From an uncultured Planktomarina sp. (GTDB lineage: Bacteria; Pseudomonadota; Alphaproteobacteria; Rhodobacterales; Rhodobacteraceae): a stretch of DNA of 64,000 nt. A model generated the notes under the pieces. That model was not told the origin of the DNA and searched no databases. It was given only the letters and a program-made list of their open reading frames with translations. The DNA lies in NCBI GenBank assembly GCA_905182455.1, contig CAJJBJ010000002.1:62001-126000 (forward strand), in the 5' to 3' direction. Position numbers and translations under genes: made by a program. Positions 48,956 through 61,361 of the stretch are shown here, piece after piece (position 1 is the first letter of the stretch; every line of letters starts with the position of its first letter).

Positions 48956-49876
48956 CTATGTCTCCGCAATGAAACGATAACCATCGCTTGTCTTTTCAAC
49001 GCGGCCGATTCCACCCTGATTGATATGAAACCCAATGAGAGGCATTTGTTCCGAGGCCAATTGATCTAGCAATTTGACACGGGTGGCAGCCCCAAGATCT
49101 CCATCTTGATCTGACCCTGAGATCCATTCCGGCCGCGCTAAGGCAATGTGATGATTGCCGATACTATCGCCCACCACCATTACGGCTTCGGTGCCTGACC
49201 TTACTTCAAATGCCATATGACCGGGCGTGTGACCAAAACTTGCACGGGCTGCAACTCCGGGTAAAATTTCCTCATCATTTGTAAAAAAACTAATATTGTT
49301 CTCAATAGCTTCTAAGCGACGTTTGGCTCCTACGGCGAAGGGGATGCGATCGCTGGAAATGCTATCAACAGTGTTTGGATCTAACCAATAGTCCCATTCT
49401 GCCTTGCCAATCATGTAGCTGGCCTCAGTGAACAATGGATCGTCAAAATCATCCAACAACCCCCAAAGGTGATCGGGATGACCATGGGTGAAGACAATAT
49501 CGGTAATGTCTTCGGGCGCCAATCCTAAGGCATCAAGAGAGTCAACGAGCAGACCCGCAGTTGGGGTAAAATCAGGACCGGAGCCCACATCAAACAAAAT
49601 GTTACGCCCGCCATGGCGCAGCAGTGTTACATTGCATGGCGGTGTGAGACTGTCGGGGGATTGATTATAGGTCTTCAAAATCGGAGCCAATTGGTCTTGC
49701 GGCATCGGGCCAAAAATAAAGGATCCGGGGAGGGTTAAAGAGCCATCACTGACCACATCCAGCGTCATCGCACCAAGGGAAATTTGAGAATGAGCCACTT
49801 GAGGAGCCCAAAGCGCGCTGCCTGCTAAGGCGGCCCCACCCGTGGTCTTTAAAAAATTTCGTCTTGATAAAGTCAT
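48956..49876 (-). CDS. Metallo-beta-lactamase-fold hydrolase with Tat signal
   Basis: 306 residues from the ATG at 49876. Tat signal LSRRNFLKTTGGA. Full metal motif THGHPDHLWG, then GHTPGHMAFEV and a metal Asp in VVGDSIGN. Periplasmic hydrolase of the kind often placed with sox genes (SoxH-like); the substrate is unknown. Starts two bases from its degenerate partner, so both are made together. Confidence 0.85.
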   Translation of the reverse strand: MTLSRRNFLKTTGGAALAGSALWAPQVAHSQISLGAMTLDVVSDGSLTLPGSFIFGPMPQDQLAPILKTYNQSPDSLTPPCNVTLLRHGGRNILFDVGSGPDFTPTAGLLVDSLDALGLAPEDITDIVFTHGHPDHLWGLLDDFDDPLFTEASYMIGKAEWDYWLDPNTVDSISSDRIPFAVGAKRRLEAIENNISFFTNDEEILPGVAARASFGHTPGHMAFEVRSGTEAVMVVGDSIGNHHIALARPEWISGSDQDGDLGAATRVKLLDQLASEQMPLIGFHINQGGIGRVEKTSDGYRFIAET

Positions 49877-49959
49877 TACTTTGGCCCTTTCAAATTCCAT
49901 ATAGTGAATGTGAGGTATTGCCTAGCCCTTGACAAGCGTTAGTTCTGTTTGGCGTGTCT

Positions 49960-51471
49960 TTAGCTTTTCTTAGACCCTGCAAAATTGGCCGCATCAGCCG
50001 CTGCGCTCCAAATGGCTTTGGCTTTGTTCACAGTTTCCTCATATTCTGCCTCGGGATCGCTGTCATAGACCACGCCACCACCGGCTTGTGAGTAAAGTTG
50101 CCCGTCTTTCAAGACAGCAGTTCTGAGAGCGATACAGATATCCATATCTCCACCTGCAGAAAAATACCCGCACCCACCGCCATAGACGCCGCGTTTTTCA
50201 GGCTCTAACTCGTCAATGATCTGCATCGCACGGATCTTGGGTGCGCCTGAAAGCGTGCCAGCGGGCAGGCCGGCCAAAAGGGCTGCGACTGCGTCATGCT
50301 GCGGGTCCAATTCCCCCACCACATTGGAAACGATATGCATCACATGGCTATAACGCTCGACGTTGAATCTCTCTGTTGGGCGTACAGTGCCAATTTTGGC
50401 GACCCTTCCCACGTCATTTCTGCCAAGATCCAGCAGCATCAGATGTTCGGCCAGCTCTTTGGGATCGGCCAAAAGATCCAGTTCCAGTGCCTTATCTTCT
50501 TCTGGTGTGGCACCCCGTTTGCGGGTGCCTGCAATGGGGCGGATCGTGACCTCATTGTCCATCAAACGCACCAAAATTTCAGGGCTGGCGCCTATGATTT
50601 GAAACTCACCATAGTTAAAGAAAAACATGAAAGGCGAGGGGTTTATCCGCCTTAGGGCACGGTACATGGCGAACGGGGGCAGGGTAAATCCCTGGGTCCA
50701 GCGCTGTGCGGGCACCACTTGGAAAATATCACCAGCTTTGATGTAATCTTTGGCCTTCTCAACAGCGGCTAGATAGCCTGGTTTGGTGAAATTGGACACT
50801 GGTTTTCCCACATGGGTCGATCCGCTAAGATGGCGTTGTTCGGTGCTTACGGGGCGCTCTAAATCGCGCAGAGCATCCATGACCCACTCGGCGGATTGGG
50901 CATAGGCCGCCCGTGCGGAGAGACCAGATTTTATCCAAGCTGGTGAAACGATGGTCACTTCACCCTTCACTCCATCCAGCACTGCAACCACTGTAGGACG
51001 CATCATCACAGCATCAGGAACCCCGATGGGATCTGGATTTATATCGGGCAGGTGTTCAACCAATCGGATCATGTCATAGCCAAGGTAGCCAAACAGCCCG
51101 GCTGCAGCCGCAGGTAGATCTGCAGGCATATCAATGCGACATTCGGCGATCAACGCGCGCAGCCCGTCCAAAGGATTGCCATCCTGCGCCACAAAGTTCT
51201 TTGGATCAAAACGCGCCTCGCGGTTCAGATCACTTGTGGTGCCATGACAGCGCCAGATCAGATCTGGCTTGAGGCCGATAATCGAGTAACGCCCACGAAT
51301 TTCGCCGCCTGTCACGCTTTCAAGTATAAAACTATCTTTTTGCGCATCCGACAGTTTGAGCATGACCGACACAGGGGTGTCGAGGTCCGCTGCCAGCCGT
51401 GAGTAGACCAGTTGATTTTCGCCTGCCTCATATTTAGCGGCAAACTCCTCAAAGGATGGAACTATATTCAT
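49960..51471 (-). CDS. trpE: Anthranilate synthase component I
   Basis: 503 residues. Chorismate-binding signature with IAGTRKRGATPEED, LMLLDLGRNDVG, and GAPKIRAMQIIDELE. The tryptophan feedback site is in the N-terminal domain (SVMLKLSD). It follows ppiD by five bases. The trpG partner, often next in line, is absent here; the MBL genes come instead. Confidence 0.96.
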   Translation of the reverse strand: MNIVPSFEEFAAKYEAGENQLVYSRLAADLDTPVSVMLKLSDAQKDSFILESVTGGEIRGRYSIIGLKPDLIWRCHGTTSDLNREARFDPKNFVAQDGNPLDGLRALIAECRIDMPADLPAAAAGLFGYLGYDMIRLVEHLPDINPDPIGVPDAVMMRPTVVAVLDGVKGEVTIVSPAWIKSGLSARAAYAQSAEWVMDALRDLERPVSTEQRHLSGSTHVGKPVSNFTKPGYLAAVEKAKDYIKAGDIFQVVPAQRWTQGFTLPPFAMYRALRRINPSPFMFFFNYGEFQIIGASPEILVRLMDNEVTIRPIAGTRKRGATPEEDKALELDLLADPKELAEHLMLLDLGRNDVGRVAKIGTVRPTERFNVERYSHVMHIVSNVVGELDPQHDAVAALLAGLPAGTLSGAPKIRAMQIIDELEPEKRGVYGGGCGYFSAGGDMDICIALRTAVLKDGQLYSQAGGGVVYDSDPEAEYEETVNKAKAIWSAAADAANFAGSKKS

Positions 51472-51476
51472 TAAGT

Positions 51477-53336
51477 TTACCCACCGCCCAAGAGGTTGCT
51501 GTTGACTGAGCGCAGAGTTGTTTGGTTGATGTTCACATCCACCGCTTCACGTGCCGCATTGCCAAAGGCTTCAAAGATATCTTTGGCCAGCGCTGCATTG
51601 ATGCGATCCCCAAGAATATTTTGGAGGGATTTGACCTGACTATTGTTCAAGTCAGCCGCATGTTCCACGCGCGGGATAAGTACGATCACCCCATCCGAAT
51701 CTTCCAAAACTGTGGCAGAACCCAGAGCTGTTTCAAAAGCTTTGAACAACAAAGTTGGTGGGGTGCCATCGACAGAGTCACTGCGCATCATATCATCTTC
51801 GATATTCTCGATAAGGCCAAAGCTGGCCAAAGGCGCATCTAGTGAGACCTGCGGCGCGATGTTTTCAGCCAAGGCCAGCAATTGTTGTTGCATAGTTTGT
51901 ACAACCCAAGCGTCAGACACGTCGTCGCGCAGATCTTCCAATGGTTGCAATACGGCGGGCACATCGGCTTCGAAGCGGATTGCAAACAGGCCATTGTCAC
52001 TCAGGGTGGCCAATGCCGGGAAGTCTTCGACAGTCACTCTAGCGGCTGCAGTTTGAAATTCTTCATAGCTGGAAATTTCGTCTTCGGTCGTGAGATGCCA
52101 ATCGATAGTGCCCAACTCCATATGGGTTTCAGCGGCGACATCTTCCAATGTGGCACCACCGGCCAATAAATCGTCAACCTCTTCGGAAATTTCCGCAATT
52201 TCTCCGATGGCCGCGTCAAGTGCTGCGTCGGTGCGCAGTTGGTCTTGTACCATCTCGAAGGTTTGCACATTGCCATCCAAAATAGCATTCACCCGGAACA
52301 GGGCAGGGCCCAAATCGGTGTAGGCCGGGCCTGTGACGCCGGGTTCAGTCAGCCCAAAAACCATAGCGCCAGCATCGCCCAAAGCGGCTTCGGTGACATC
52401 GCCAAGATCAACATCTTGCAGAGTTAAGCCACGATCTTGAACCACTTGTTCAAAGCTAGCGGCGCCTTCGGTGATAACTTCCATCGCATCTTGGGCTTCT
52501 TCTTGGCTGGAAAAAATCACACGCTCAACCAAACGGCTGGGCAGTTGGATGAATTCATCGCTGCGCGCATCATAGGCGGCCTGCAAGGCTGCATCGCTGA
52601 TATTGATGGTTTTGGCCATCATATCTGGTGTGAGCCAGATATAGGTGATGGTTTTGGCCGCCGGTGTGGTGAATTGATCCGAATTTTCTGTGTGGTAGGC
52701 CACCAAATCCGCTTCAGTCGCGACCGGTGTGCCTGTGACTAAATCCTCTCGCGTCACGCGCGCCCATGAGAAATCGCGTGTCTCAGAGATGTAAGAGGTA
52801 ATCGCCTGGCTGTAGGCCGAAGGCATGTTGATTCCAGCCAAAACAGCCTGTTGCACCAGACGACGGGCGGTATCCTCACGAAGGGAGGTTTCAAAATCTG
52901 CTTCTTTTAGGTTGTTGCGCTTCAAAACCTCAGCATAGGCTACCCTATCAAACTGACCGTCCAAACCTTGAAAAGCCGGAATTTCCACAACCTGCGCGCG
53001 CACGCGTTCATCGCCGGCAGACAGGCCTAAATTGGTCACAAGCTGATCCAAAGCCCGGGTGTTGATCACTCGGTTCAAAGCCTGTTGGTCGAGGCCGATG
53101 GTTTGGATCTCTTGCTGGGTCAAAGCGCGTCCAAGCTGTTCTTGAAAACGGCTGGTCTCACTTTGCAACGCGTTGCTATAGGAGGTGATTGAAACGGTTT
53201 TGTCGCCCACGCTCCCAAGGCTCCGTTGCGTGCCATTAAAGCTGGCGGCCCCAAAGCCAATCATGCCGAACATCAATAGGCCAACAATAACCCATACGGC
53301 GAGTTTGCTAGCAGCTGATTTTTTCTTCGTAGCCAT
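51477..53336 (-). CDS. Periplasmic peptidyl-prolyl isomerase PpiD-like
   Basis: 619 residues. One membrane anchor (about 13-31: VWVIVGLLMFGMIGFGAASF), a SurA_N-type chaperone region (residues 35-170), and a parvulin-like part around 220-390. It helps fold exported proteins. The ppiD-trpE pair is common in Rhodobacteraceae. Confidence 0.9.
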   Translation of the reverse strand: MATKKKSAASKLAVWVIVGLLMFGMIGFGAASFNGTQRSLGSVGDKTVSITSYSNALQSETSRFQEQLGRALTQQEIQTIGLDQQALNRVINTRALDQLVTNLGLSAGDERVRAQVVEIPAFQGLDGQFDRVAYAEVLKRNNLKEADFETSLREDTARRLVQQAVLAGINMPSAYSQAITSYISETRDFSWARVTREDLVTGTPVATEADLVAYHTENSDQFTTPAAKTITYIWLTPDMMAKTINISDAALQAAYDARSDEFIQLPSRLVERVIFSSQEEAQDAMEVITEGAASFEQVVQDRGLTLQDVDLGDVTEAALGDAGAMVFGLTEPGVTGPAYTDLGPALFRVNAILDGNVQTFEMVQDQLRTDAALDAAIGEIAEISEEVDDLLAGGATLEDVAAETHMELGTIDWHLTTEDEISSYEEFQTAAARVTVEDFPALATLSDNGLFAIRFEADVPAVLQPLEDLRDDVSDAWVVQTMQQQLLALAENIAPQVSLDAPLASFGLIENIEDDMMRSDSVDGTPPTLLFKAFETALGSATVLEDSDGVIVLIPRVEHAADLNNSQVKSLQNILGDRINAALAKDIFEAFGNAAREAVDVNINQTTLRSVNSNLLGGG

Positions 53337-53400
53337 TGGGGCGATCCCTTTAATTGAGTTCTAAAATACTTAAGCCAACATGAGCAAAGCAGCAAGCAGG

Positions 53401-54567
53401 TTACAGCGTTACATGGGCCAATCTGTCAAATAAAACGACGATGCCGTCTGCATCAATATTTGCAAATGCAATTCGAATTTGCCTTTTGCCGCTTTCATCC
53501 GCTTCTGGCACAAACATAGTGCCAGGTAATGCCAGGACACAGACTTGCTCTACCAGTTTTTGCGCCACGTCATTGGAGGCCATGTCAAAGGGGTGTTCGA
53601 GGTAGGCAAAATAGGCACCCACTCCCAAAAGACTCCAGCCTTTGGCCTTCAGTTGCGTGAAATTATCAACAATGGCTTGACGGCGGGCCAATATTTCAAG
53701 CCGCTCCCCGGCCAGCCAATCGCCCAGGTTGAGCATGCCCCATAGGGCCGCTTTCTGACCAAGCTGATTGGCGCAAATGGAGACAGTGTCGAGAAACTTT
53801 TCAATCTCCGCCATACGGGCCACACTTGCCACAACCGCGCCAACCCGATGGCCGGTCAAGCGATAGGCTTTGGAGAAAGAATAGAGCTGAACCAAAGTTT
53901 GGTCCCAATTTGTCTGTTGAAATAGCGCATGTGGCGCACCGGATTGACTGTGAAAGTCGCGGTAGGTCTCGTCTATGATGAGTGCCAGCCCATGAGATTT
54001 CGCAATTTCATAAAAGGCTATAATCACATCTGCAGGATATTCGACACCGCAGGGATTGTTTGGCGTGACCAGCACAATAGCCCGGGTGCGCGGGGTGATC
54101 CTGGCCACAGCATCTTCTGGGTCGGGGATCATATCGCCGTTGCAGGGCAGGGCCACCGCAGCAACCCCAGCCATATCCAGCCACATTTTATGGTTGAAAT
54201 AGAAAGGGGTGGGCAACAAGACCTCATCGCCCTCGCCGCAGAGCATTGCAATACTAGCGCAAAACGCCTGATTGCAGCCTGACGTGATGCCAACCTGCGC
54301 GGGTGCAATCGCGCCACCGTAGGCCGTGCTCCATTGGCTGGCCACTTCGGCGCGCAAGGCGGGCAGGCCCAAAACTGGTCCATAAAGATGGGTGTCATCG
54401 TCTTGGATTACTGCCGCCATATGCGCCACCATCGGCGCAGGTGGCGGATTCACCGGGGCGGCTTGGCTGACGTTGATCAATGGCAGGTTTGAGAAGTCTT
54501 GACCCGCAAGCCAGCCATAGGCCTCCATTACCGGAGGCGTAAACGTGTTTGCGGTTCTTGATGTCAT
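53401..54567 (-). CDS. Class I/II PLP-dependent aminotransferase
   Basis: 388 residues. PLP Lys in [12 protein letters not shown], with the DETYRDFH Asp and the ITSGCNQAF phosphate-site motif. Fold type I, aspartate/aromatic family; the amino donor is not clear from sequence. Its start overlaps tyrS by four bases. Confidence 0.88.
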   Translation of the reverse strand: MTSRTANTFTPPVMEAYGWLAGQDFSNLPLINVSQAAPVNPPPAPMVAHMAAVIQDDDTHLYGPVLGLPALRAEVASQWSTAYGGAIAPAQVGITSGCNQAFCASIAMLCGEGDEVLLPTPFYFNHKMWLDMAGVAAVALPCNGDMIPDPEDAVARITPRTRAIVLVTPNNPCGVEYPADVIIAFYEIAKSHGLALIIDETYRDFHSQSGAPHALFQQTNWDQTLVQLYSFSKAYRLTGHRVGAVVASVARMAEIEKFLDTVSICANQLGQKAALWGMLNLGDWLAGERLEILARRQAIVDNFTQLKAKGWSLLGVGAYFAYLEHPFDMASNDVAQKLVEQVCVLALPGTMFVPEADESGKRQIRIAFANIDADGIVVLFDRLAHVTL

Positions 54568-55814
54568 CTCACCTGTACCAATGTGTGTTTCTTTTTACCC
54601 TTGGACAATTTGATGGGCTCCGTAAGATCTGCAAGCTGCAATACCAGTCCCGCGTCAGTCAAAGGCGCATCGTTGAGCTTTGCCCCGTCTTCCGCAATCA
54701 GGCGCTTGGCTTCTTTGCCTGTATTGGCCAACCCGGATTTGACTAACAACTGTACAATCGAAATTCCATCACCCACATCTTCGGCACTGAGGGTCAAAGT
54801 AGGCAGATCATCACCAATCCCTCCTTTTTCAAACACCGCGCGCGATGTAGCCTCAGCTGCTTCGGCCGCAGCCGCACCGTGCAACAATGTGGTGACCTCA
54901 TTGGCCAAGATGATTTTTGCGCTGTTGATCTCGGCCCCTGCCAGCGCGCCCAAACGGTCGCATTCGTCAATTGGCAATTCGGTGTAGAGTTTCAAGAATC
55001 GCCCCGTGTCGGCATCTGTGGTGTTGCGCCAGAACTGCCAGAACTCATAGGGTGAGAGCATATCCGCATTCAGCCAAATAGCCCCATTCAGCGATTTACC
55101 CATTTTTTTGCCGTCAGATGTGGTGAGCAGTTGCGAGGTTAGCCCGTAAATTTCGTGATCCAAAACTCGGCGTGTGAGATCAATACCGTTGACAATATTG
55201 CCCCATTGATCCGACCCGCCCATTTGAAACAGGCAGCCATATCGACGGTTCAACTCCAAAAAGTCATAGGCTTGCAGGATCATGTAATTGAATTCGAGAA
55301 AGCTCAGCGATTGCTCGCGATCAATCCGTGATTTGACAGATTCAAAGCTCAACATCCGATTGACCGAGAAATGACGGCCAATGTCGCGCAGAAACTCCAG
55401 ATAATTGAGATTATCTAACCATTCAGCATTGTTGAGCATTAAAGCGCCCGTGGGGCCGTCATCATAGCTGATATAGCTTTCAAACACGCGTTTGATGCCG
55501 GCAATATTATTATCAATCTGCGCGTCGGTCAGTAAGGGACGCTCATCGGCCCGAAAGGAGGGATCGCCCACCTTGGTTGTGCCGCCGCCCATGAGGGTGA
55601 TGGGCTTATGCCCTGTTTTTTGCAGCCAGCGCAGCATCATGATTTGAATCAAGCTGCCAACATGCAAGGATTTTGCCGTGGCATCAAAGCCAATATAAGC
55701 GGGAATGACACCCTTGCTCAGCGCCTCGTCGAGGCCTTGATAGTCCGTGCAATCGGCCAAAAAGCCACGTTGCATCATGACGGCCATGAATTCTGATTTT
55801 GGGTGATATGTCAT
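54564..55814 (-). CDS. tyrS: Tyrosyl-tRNA synthetase
   Basis: 416 residues. Class I motifs HVGS (51-54) and KKMGKS, tyrosine pocket [11 protein letters not shown] and [10 protein letters not shown], and a C-terminal S4 RNA-binding domain. Divergent from anmK with about 65 bases between. Confidence 0.97.
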   Translation of the reverse strand: MTYHPKSEFMAVMMQRGFLADCTDYQGLDEALSKGVIPAYIGFDATAKSLHVGSLIQIMMLRWLQKTGHKPITLMGGGTTKVGDPSFRADERPLLTDAQIDNNIAGIKRVFESYISYDDGPTGALMLNNAEWLDNLNYLEFLRDIGRHFSVNRMLSFESVKSRIDREQSLSFLEFNYMILQAYDFLELNRRYGCLFQMGGSDQWGNIVNGIDLTRRVLDHEIYGLTSQLLTTSDGKKMGKSLNGAIWLNADMLSPYEFWQFWRNTTDADTGRFLKLYTELPIDECDRLGALAGAEINSAKIILANEVTTLLHGAAAAEAAEATSRAVFEKGGIGDDLPTLTLSAEDVGDGISIVQLLVKSGLANTGKEAKRLIAEDGAKLNDAPLTDAGLVLQLADLTEPIKLSKGKKKHTLVQVR

Positions 55815-55880
55815 TGGTCTCTTGTTCCTTGAAGGGCCTAGGGTCAGTGTATAGTCAAAGCCTTTATATAGGGGAAGAGC

Positions 55881-56966
55881 ATGCGGCAGAATAAGCCAAT
55901 TTGGGCGGTAGGTTTGATGTCTGGCACGTCACTTGATGGGGTGGACGCTGCGAGTTTGTTGACGAATGGCATAGATATCATGGAATTTGGGGCCTCATGT
56001 TATCAAGCTTATAGTGATCAAGAGCGTGAGATATTGCGCAGCGGGCTTGGCAAATGGCCCGGTGATCTGGGGCTGGAGGCGGTTGCTGCTTTGGTCGGCG
56101 ACGTTCATCTCAAAGCGGCGCAACAGCTCCCGGCGGCTGATCTGGTGGGATTTCACGGTCAAACTCTGGCGCATGATCCAGAAAACGGCCGCACGCATCA
56201 ACTGGGCGATGGGGCCTATTTGGCCCGATTGTCCGGGATGCCTGTGGTCTGGGATTTCAGATCTGAGGATGTCGCGCGTGGCGGGCAGGGCGCACCTTTG
56301 GCCCCGATCTACCATTGGGCGATGGCACGCTATGCTAAGCTTTCGGCGCCTTTGGCGATTGTGAATTTGGGCGGTGTGGGCAATCTAACTTGGGTTGATC
56401 CGCAACAGCCGCCCGAAACTGGTGTTTTGGCTTTCGATACTGGTCCAGCCAATGCCCCTTTGAATGATTATATGAGCCTCACCTTTGGGCTTGCCTATGA
56501 TGAACATGGGGCCTTGGCCGCCAGCGGACGGGCAGACAGTGCAATTGTTGCACGGGTTTTGCAAGATGACTACTTTTTACGTTCCGCCCCTAAGTCATTG
56601 GACAGAAATTATTTTTCTTATATATTAGCGCTGGTAGCCGATCTAAATGAGGCTGATGCCGCTGCAACCCTAACGGCGATCATTGTGGCCTGCTTAGCCG
56701 CCGCACTCGAGCATATGCCGGCGCGGCCCGCGCAAATGTGGATCACCGGCGGAGGACGTAAAAACCGCGAGCTGATGCGTCTGCTCCAAGAGGCTTTGCC
56801 AATGCAGGTCTGCGATGTGGATGATATGGGGTTTGATGGTGATATGGTGGAAGCGCAGGCGTTTGCCTATCTGGCCGTAAGGCGCGCCCGCGGCCTGCCC
56901 ACGTCCTTTCCAAGCACCACAGGCGTGGGACTGCCTTTGTCTGGCGGTCGGCTTAGCCCTGCTTAA
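55881..56966 (+). CDS. anmK: Anhydro-N-acetylmuramic acid kinase
   Basis: 361 residues. [12 protein letters not shown] at the N-terminus, [16 protein letters not shown], and a late ITGGGRKN sugar-kinase motif. Recycles peptidoglycan anhydromuramic acid to MurNAc-6-phosphate. Its end overlaps the convergent cupin gene by 14 bases. Confidence 0.95.
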   Translation: MRQNKPIWAVGLMSGTSLDGVDAASLLTNGIDIMEFGASCYQAYSDQEREILRSGLGKWPGDLGLEAVAALVGDVHLKAAQQLPAADLVGFHGQTLAHDPENGRTHQLGDGAYLARLSGMPVVWDFRSEDVARGGQGAPLAPIYHWAMARYAKLSAPLAIVNLGGVGNLTWVDPQQPPETGVLAFDTGPANAPLNDYMSLTFGLAYDEHGALAASGRADSAIVARVLQDDYFLRSAPKSLDRNYFSYILALVADLNEADAAATLTAIIVACLAAALEHMPARPAQMWITGGGRKNRELMRLLQEALPMQVCDVDDMGFDGDMVEAQAFAYLAVRRARGLPTSFPSTTGVGLPLSGGRLSPA

Positions 56967-57389
56967 CCGCTTCGGTTGGGATGTCGAAATCGTGATCTGT
57001 CAGCTCAAAGCCCGCAAATTCAAAGCCGGGGCTGACGGTGCAACCCACCAGCGTATAATCACCTGTACTGCGCGCGGCCTGCCAATGATCCGCCTCGACC
57101 ACCAATTGAGGAAATTGCCCTGCGGCGAGATCCGGCCCCAACACAGTGTCATAGGCAGGACCTTCAAGCGTGTCCGAACGGCGCAAAATCAAAGGCGCAC
57201 CGCTGTAATAGTGCCAAATCTCGCCCGCATCCACTCGGTGCCAGGCAGAGGAGACCCCGGCCTTTAGCAAAAAGTAGATGCAAGTTCCCGAGGGGCGTCT
57301 AGGCGTTTCTGCCGCCCAGGTCTGCCGAAACCAGCCCCCTTCAGGGTGTGGTTCCAGCTTGAGATGCGCAATGATCTGATCGGCGGTCA

Positions 57390-57390
<1 letters not shown>
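56953..57390 (-). CDS. DUF985 cupin protein
   Basis: 145 residues from the ATG at 57390. Cupin core HPEGGWFRQTW, HRVDAGEIWHYYSG and VSPGFEFAGFELT. Many DUF985 proteins bind metals; the reaction is unknown. Its start overlaps the eno stop by one base (TGATG), so it is likely co-translated with enolase. Confidence 0.85.
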
Positions 57391-58718
<1,328 letters not shown>

Positions 58719-58742
58719 TTAAAAGGGTGTTATCATCAGTTT

Positions 58743-59618
58743 TCAGCGCCGTCGGGTTTCGCGCCACAGTGCATAAAGCCCTGAGCCGACAACTATTGCC
58801 GATCCGATCAAAGTCCAACGGTCCAGGGTTTCGTCAAAATACCAAACCCCGATAGCCACCCCAAAAACCAAGCGTGAATAGCGAAAAGGCACCACAGCCG
58901 ACACATCGCCGAGCCGCATTGCGGTGACGATGCAATAATAGGCGCCCACGCCGATGAAAATACTTGCAACAAACAAAATGGTTTCTTGCGACGTTGGAAC
59001 CAACAGATGGGGATCAAAAGCGATTAGGATCAAGCCTGCAGGAATGGTGGCGCCAAAGCCTAATATGGCCAATACCAAGCTGGGTGTTTTTTTAGGCACG
59101 CGCCGGGTGGCGACATCGCGCGCTGAGAGACCAATCACTCCCAGCAATGCCAAAATAGCTGCCGCGTCAAAGTTGGTGGCCCAGGGCCGAAGAATTACAA
59201 CAACCCCGAACAGCCCAATAACAATCGCAGACCAACGTCGAATTCCGACCTTCTCACGCAGTAAAACAGCTGCTCCTAGGGTGACCAGAAGGGGGCTCAC
59301 TTGGATGATGGCGGAAATTGTGATGATTGGTACGAGGGCAAGGGAAAGCACGAACAGGGCTGTGCCAAACAATTCTGACAAGGTCCGGCCTATGACCCAA
59401 GGATTGCGCACAATCTTTTGTGTGACCGATTGACCATTGAGGCGCGCCAAAAGGTAAAAGCACGAGGTGCCACCCAAGCCAATCATCACCATGATTTGCC
59501 CCGGCGAAAGCCGCGCTGTGAGGAATTTTATGATGGCATCTTCAACGGCAAAACCGGCCATTGCGATGATGATGAACCCAATGCCGAGTAGGTTTTCACG
59601 AATATTATTTTCAGTCAT
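58743..59618 (-). CDS. DMT (EamA) family transporter
   Basis: 291 residues from the ATG at 59618, ten membrane helices. Two EamA repeats; ends GSGLYALWRETRRR. Substrate unknown. Its start overlaps the end of the Fur/Mur-type gene by eight bases, so it may be under that regulator. Confidence 0.83.
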   Translation of the reverse strand: MTENNIRENLLGIGFIIIAMAGFAVEDAIIKFLTARLSPGQIMVMIGLGGTSCFYLLARLNGQSVTQKIVRNPWVIGRTLSELFGTALFVLSLALVPIITISAIIQVSPLLVTLGAAVLLREKVGIRRWSAIVIGLFGVVVILRPWATNFDAAAILALLGVIGLSARDVATRRVPKKTPSLVLAILGFGATIPAGLILIAFDPHLLVPTSQETILFVASIFIGVGAYYCIVTAMRLGDVSAVVPFRYSRLVFGVAIGVWYFDETLDRWTLIGSAIVVGSGLYALWRETRRR

Positions 59619-60054
59619 TTGTGGCGCGCTTAATGGGCACACCATAGAGTTCGAGACGGTGACCTTTGAGCCTATAGCCCAAACGCCCAGCAATTTTTTC
59701 TTGCAGCGCTTCAATATCGGGATCAATAAACTCGATCACCTCACCGCTTTGCATATCAATTAAATGATCATGATGGTCACGATCTGCATCTTCATAGCGC
59801 GCGCGGCCATCGCCAAATTCCACCTTTTCGAGAATGCCAGATTCCTCAAACAGCTTCACTGCGCGGTACACAGTAGCGATTGAAATCCTGGGATCAAGCT
59901 TTGAGGCGCGGGCGTAAAGTTCCTCTACGTCAGGGTGATCGTTGGAAATTTCCAAGACCTGCGCCACGATACGGCGCTGCTCGGTCATACGAAGACCATT
60001 TTGCCCGCATCTTTGAATGATATTCTTAGCCATATCCACACCCGTTTCACTCAT
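59611..60054 (-). CDS. Fur/Mur-family metal regulator
   Basis: 147 residues. Winged helix with DPRISIATVYRAVKLFEE, then the HHDHLIDMQSGEVIEF metal motif. The pattern resembles alphaproteobacterial Fur/Mur proteins, which sense iron or manganese; it is not Irr type. Translation is likely coupled to the next transporter gene. Confidence 0.88.
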   Translation of the reverse strand: MSETGVDMAKNIIQRCGQNGLRMTEQRRIVAQVLEISNDHPDVEELYARASKLDPRISIATVYRAVKLFEESGILEKVEFGDGRARYEDADRDHHDHLIDMQSGEVIEFIDPDIEALQEKIAGRLGYRLKGHRLELYGVPIKRATND

Positions 60055-60085
60055 GTCGTGGTCAAACCTACATCAAGTCAGGCTC

Positions 60086-61315
60086 TCATCCAACCCGCCG
60101 CGCCAGCCGTGCCACAGTGAGGCCTTGTACGATGATCGAGAACAAAACCACAATATAGGTGACTGTCAAAATAAGCGGTTTCCATTCGGAATCTGGCAAG
60201 GAAAGCGCCAAAGCCACAGAAATACCACCTTTTAACCCGCCCCAGGTCATGATTGGAACGATTCCCTTTGAAAAACCGCGAAACGGGCGCAATAGCGTGA
60301 TGGGCACAAATACGGCCACCAATCGGGCCAAAAGCGAGAGGCCAATAGACAAGACCCCGGCCACAACAGCATCCATGGAAAAGGCAATCGCGAAGACTTC
60401 GAGACCGATCATTAGGAACAAAACAGCGTTCAAAATTTCATCAATCAGCTTCCAAAACGCATCAACATAGTCGCGGGTTTTTTGGGTCATAGCGTGGGAC
60501 GTGATCTCATCTCCGATCAGCAAGCCCGCACAGACGGCCATGATCGGCGCGGAGACATGTAACCAAATTGCCAGTTGATAGCCTCCAAAGGCGAGCGCTA
60601 AGGTAAGCAGAACCTCAACCGAATAGTCATCGATTTTGGTCATAACTTTATAAGTACCCCAGCCAAGGGCCAAACCCAAAACGGCACCGCCAAAAGCCTC
60701 TTGCACGAATAATTGCACCGCATCGGTAAAGCTCATGCCGTGAGCGTCTGAAGCTGGGAAGGCGATGCCAACGAGGACCAAAAACACCACATAGCCCACA
60801 CCGTCATTGAAGAGGCTTTCACCAGCGATTTTGGTTTCAAGTGATTTTTTCAAATTGGCCGCGCGCAATACGCCCAAAACTGCCACAGGATCCGTGGGTG
60901 AAATCAATGCCCCGAAGACCAAAGCGATCATCAAAGGCGCCCCGGTAATCCAGCTGAACCCAACGCCAGCGACAACCGTCGATAGGGCCACGCCCATGGT
61001 GGCCATCAGCAACACCACGCGCCAATTGGCCTTTAGATCCGCAAGATTCACATGCAACGCCCCGGCAAATAGTAGCAACCCCAACATGCCTTCCAGCAAT
61101 GCATCGGAAAAATCAAAGATCTCTACCGCGCCATGCATCGTGGCAGATAGCCCCAAACCCGGCCAAATCACATCCATCGCGAGCAGGCAAAGTGATGCGC
61201 TCAGAGAGACTATCAAGATGCCAATGGCCGAGGGCAGGCGCAGGTAAATCGAGTTTATAGCCGCAAAAGCGCCAGCCAAAACGATGAGGGCTGAGGTGAT
61301 TTGTAAAAATGTCAT
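60086..61315 (-). CDS. NhaP-type Na+(K+)/H+ antiporter (CPA1)
   Basis: 409 residues, about 12 membrane helices. The conserved ALISPTDPVAVLG and SLFNDGVGYVVFLV motifs carry the transport Asp. Exchanges cations for protons, giving pH and salt tolerance that suits a marine species. Confidence 0.9.
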   Translation of the reverse strand: MTFLQITSALIVLAGAFAAINSIYLRLPSAIGILIVSLSASLCLLAMDVIWPGLGLSATMHGAVEIFDFSDALLEGMLGLLLFAGALHVNLADLKANWRVVLLMATMGVALSTVVAGVGFSWITGAPLMIALVFGALISPTDPVAVLGVLRAANLKKSLETKIAGESLFNDGVGYVVFLVLVGIAFPASDAHGMSFTDAVQLFVQEAFGGAVLGLALGWGTYKVMTKIDDYSVEVLLTLALAFGGYQLAIWLHVSAPIMAVCAGLLIGDEITSHAMTQKTRDYVDAFWKLIDEILNAVLFLMIGLEVFAIAFSMDAVVAGVLSIGLSLLARLVAVFVPITLLRPFRGFSKGIVPIMTWGGLKGGISVALALSLPDSEWKPLILTVTYIVVLFSIIVQGLTVARLARRVG

Positions 61316-61361
61316 GCCGGCTTATGGCATAGGAAAAAGCGCGTTTCCACTCACAGCGCCC

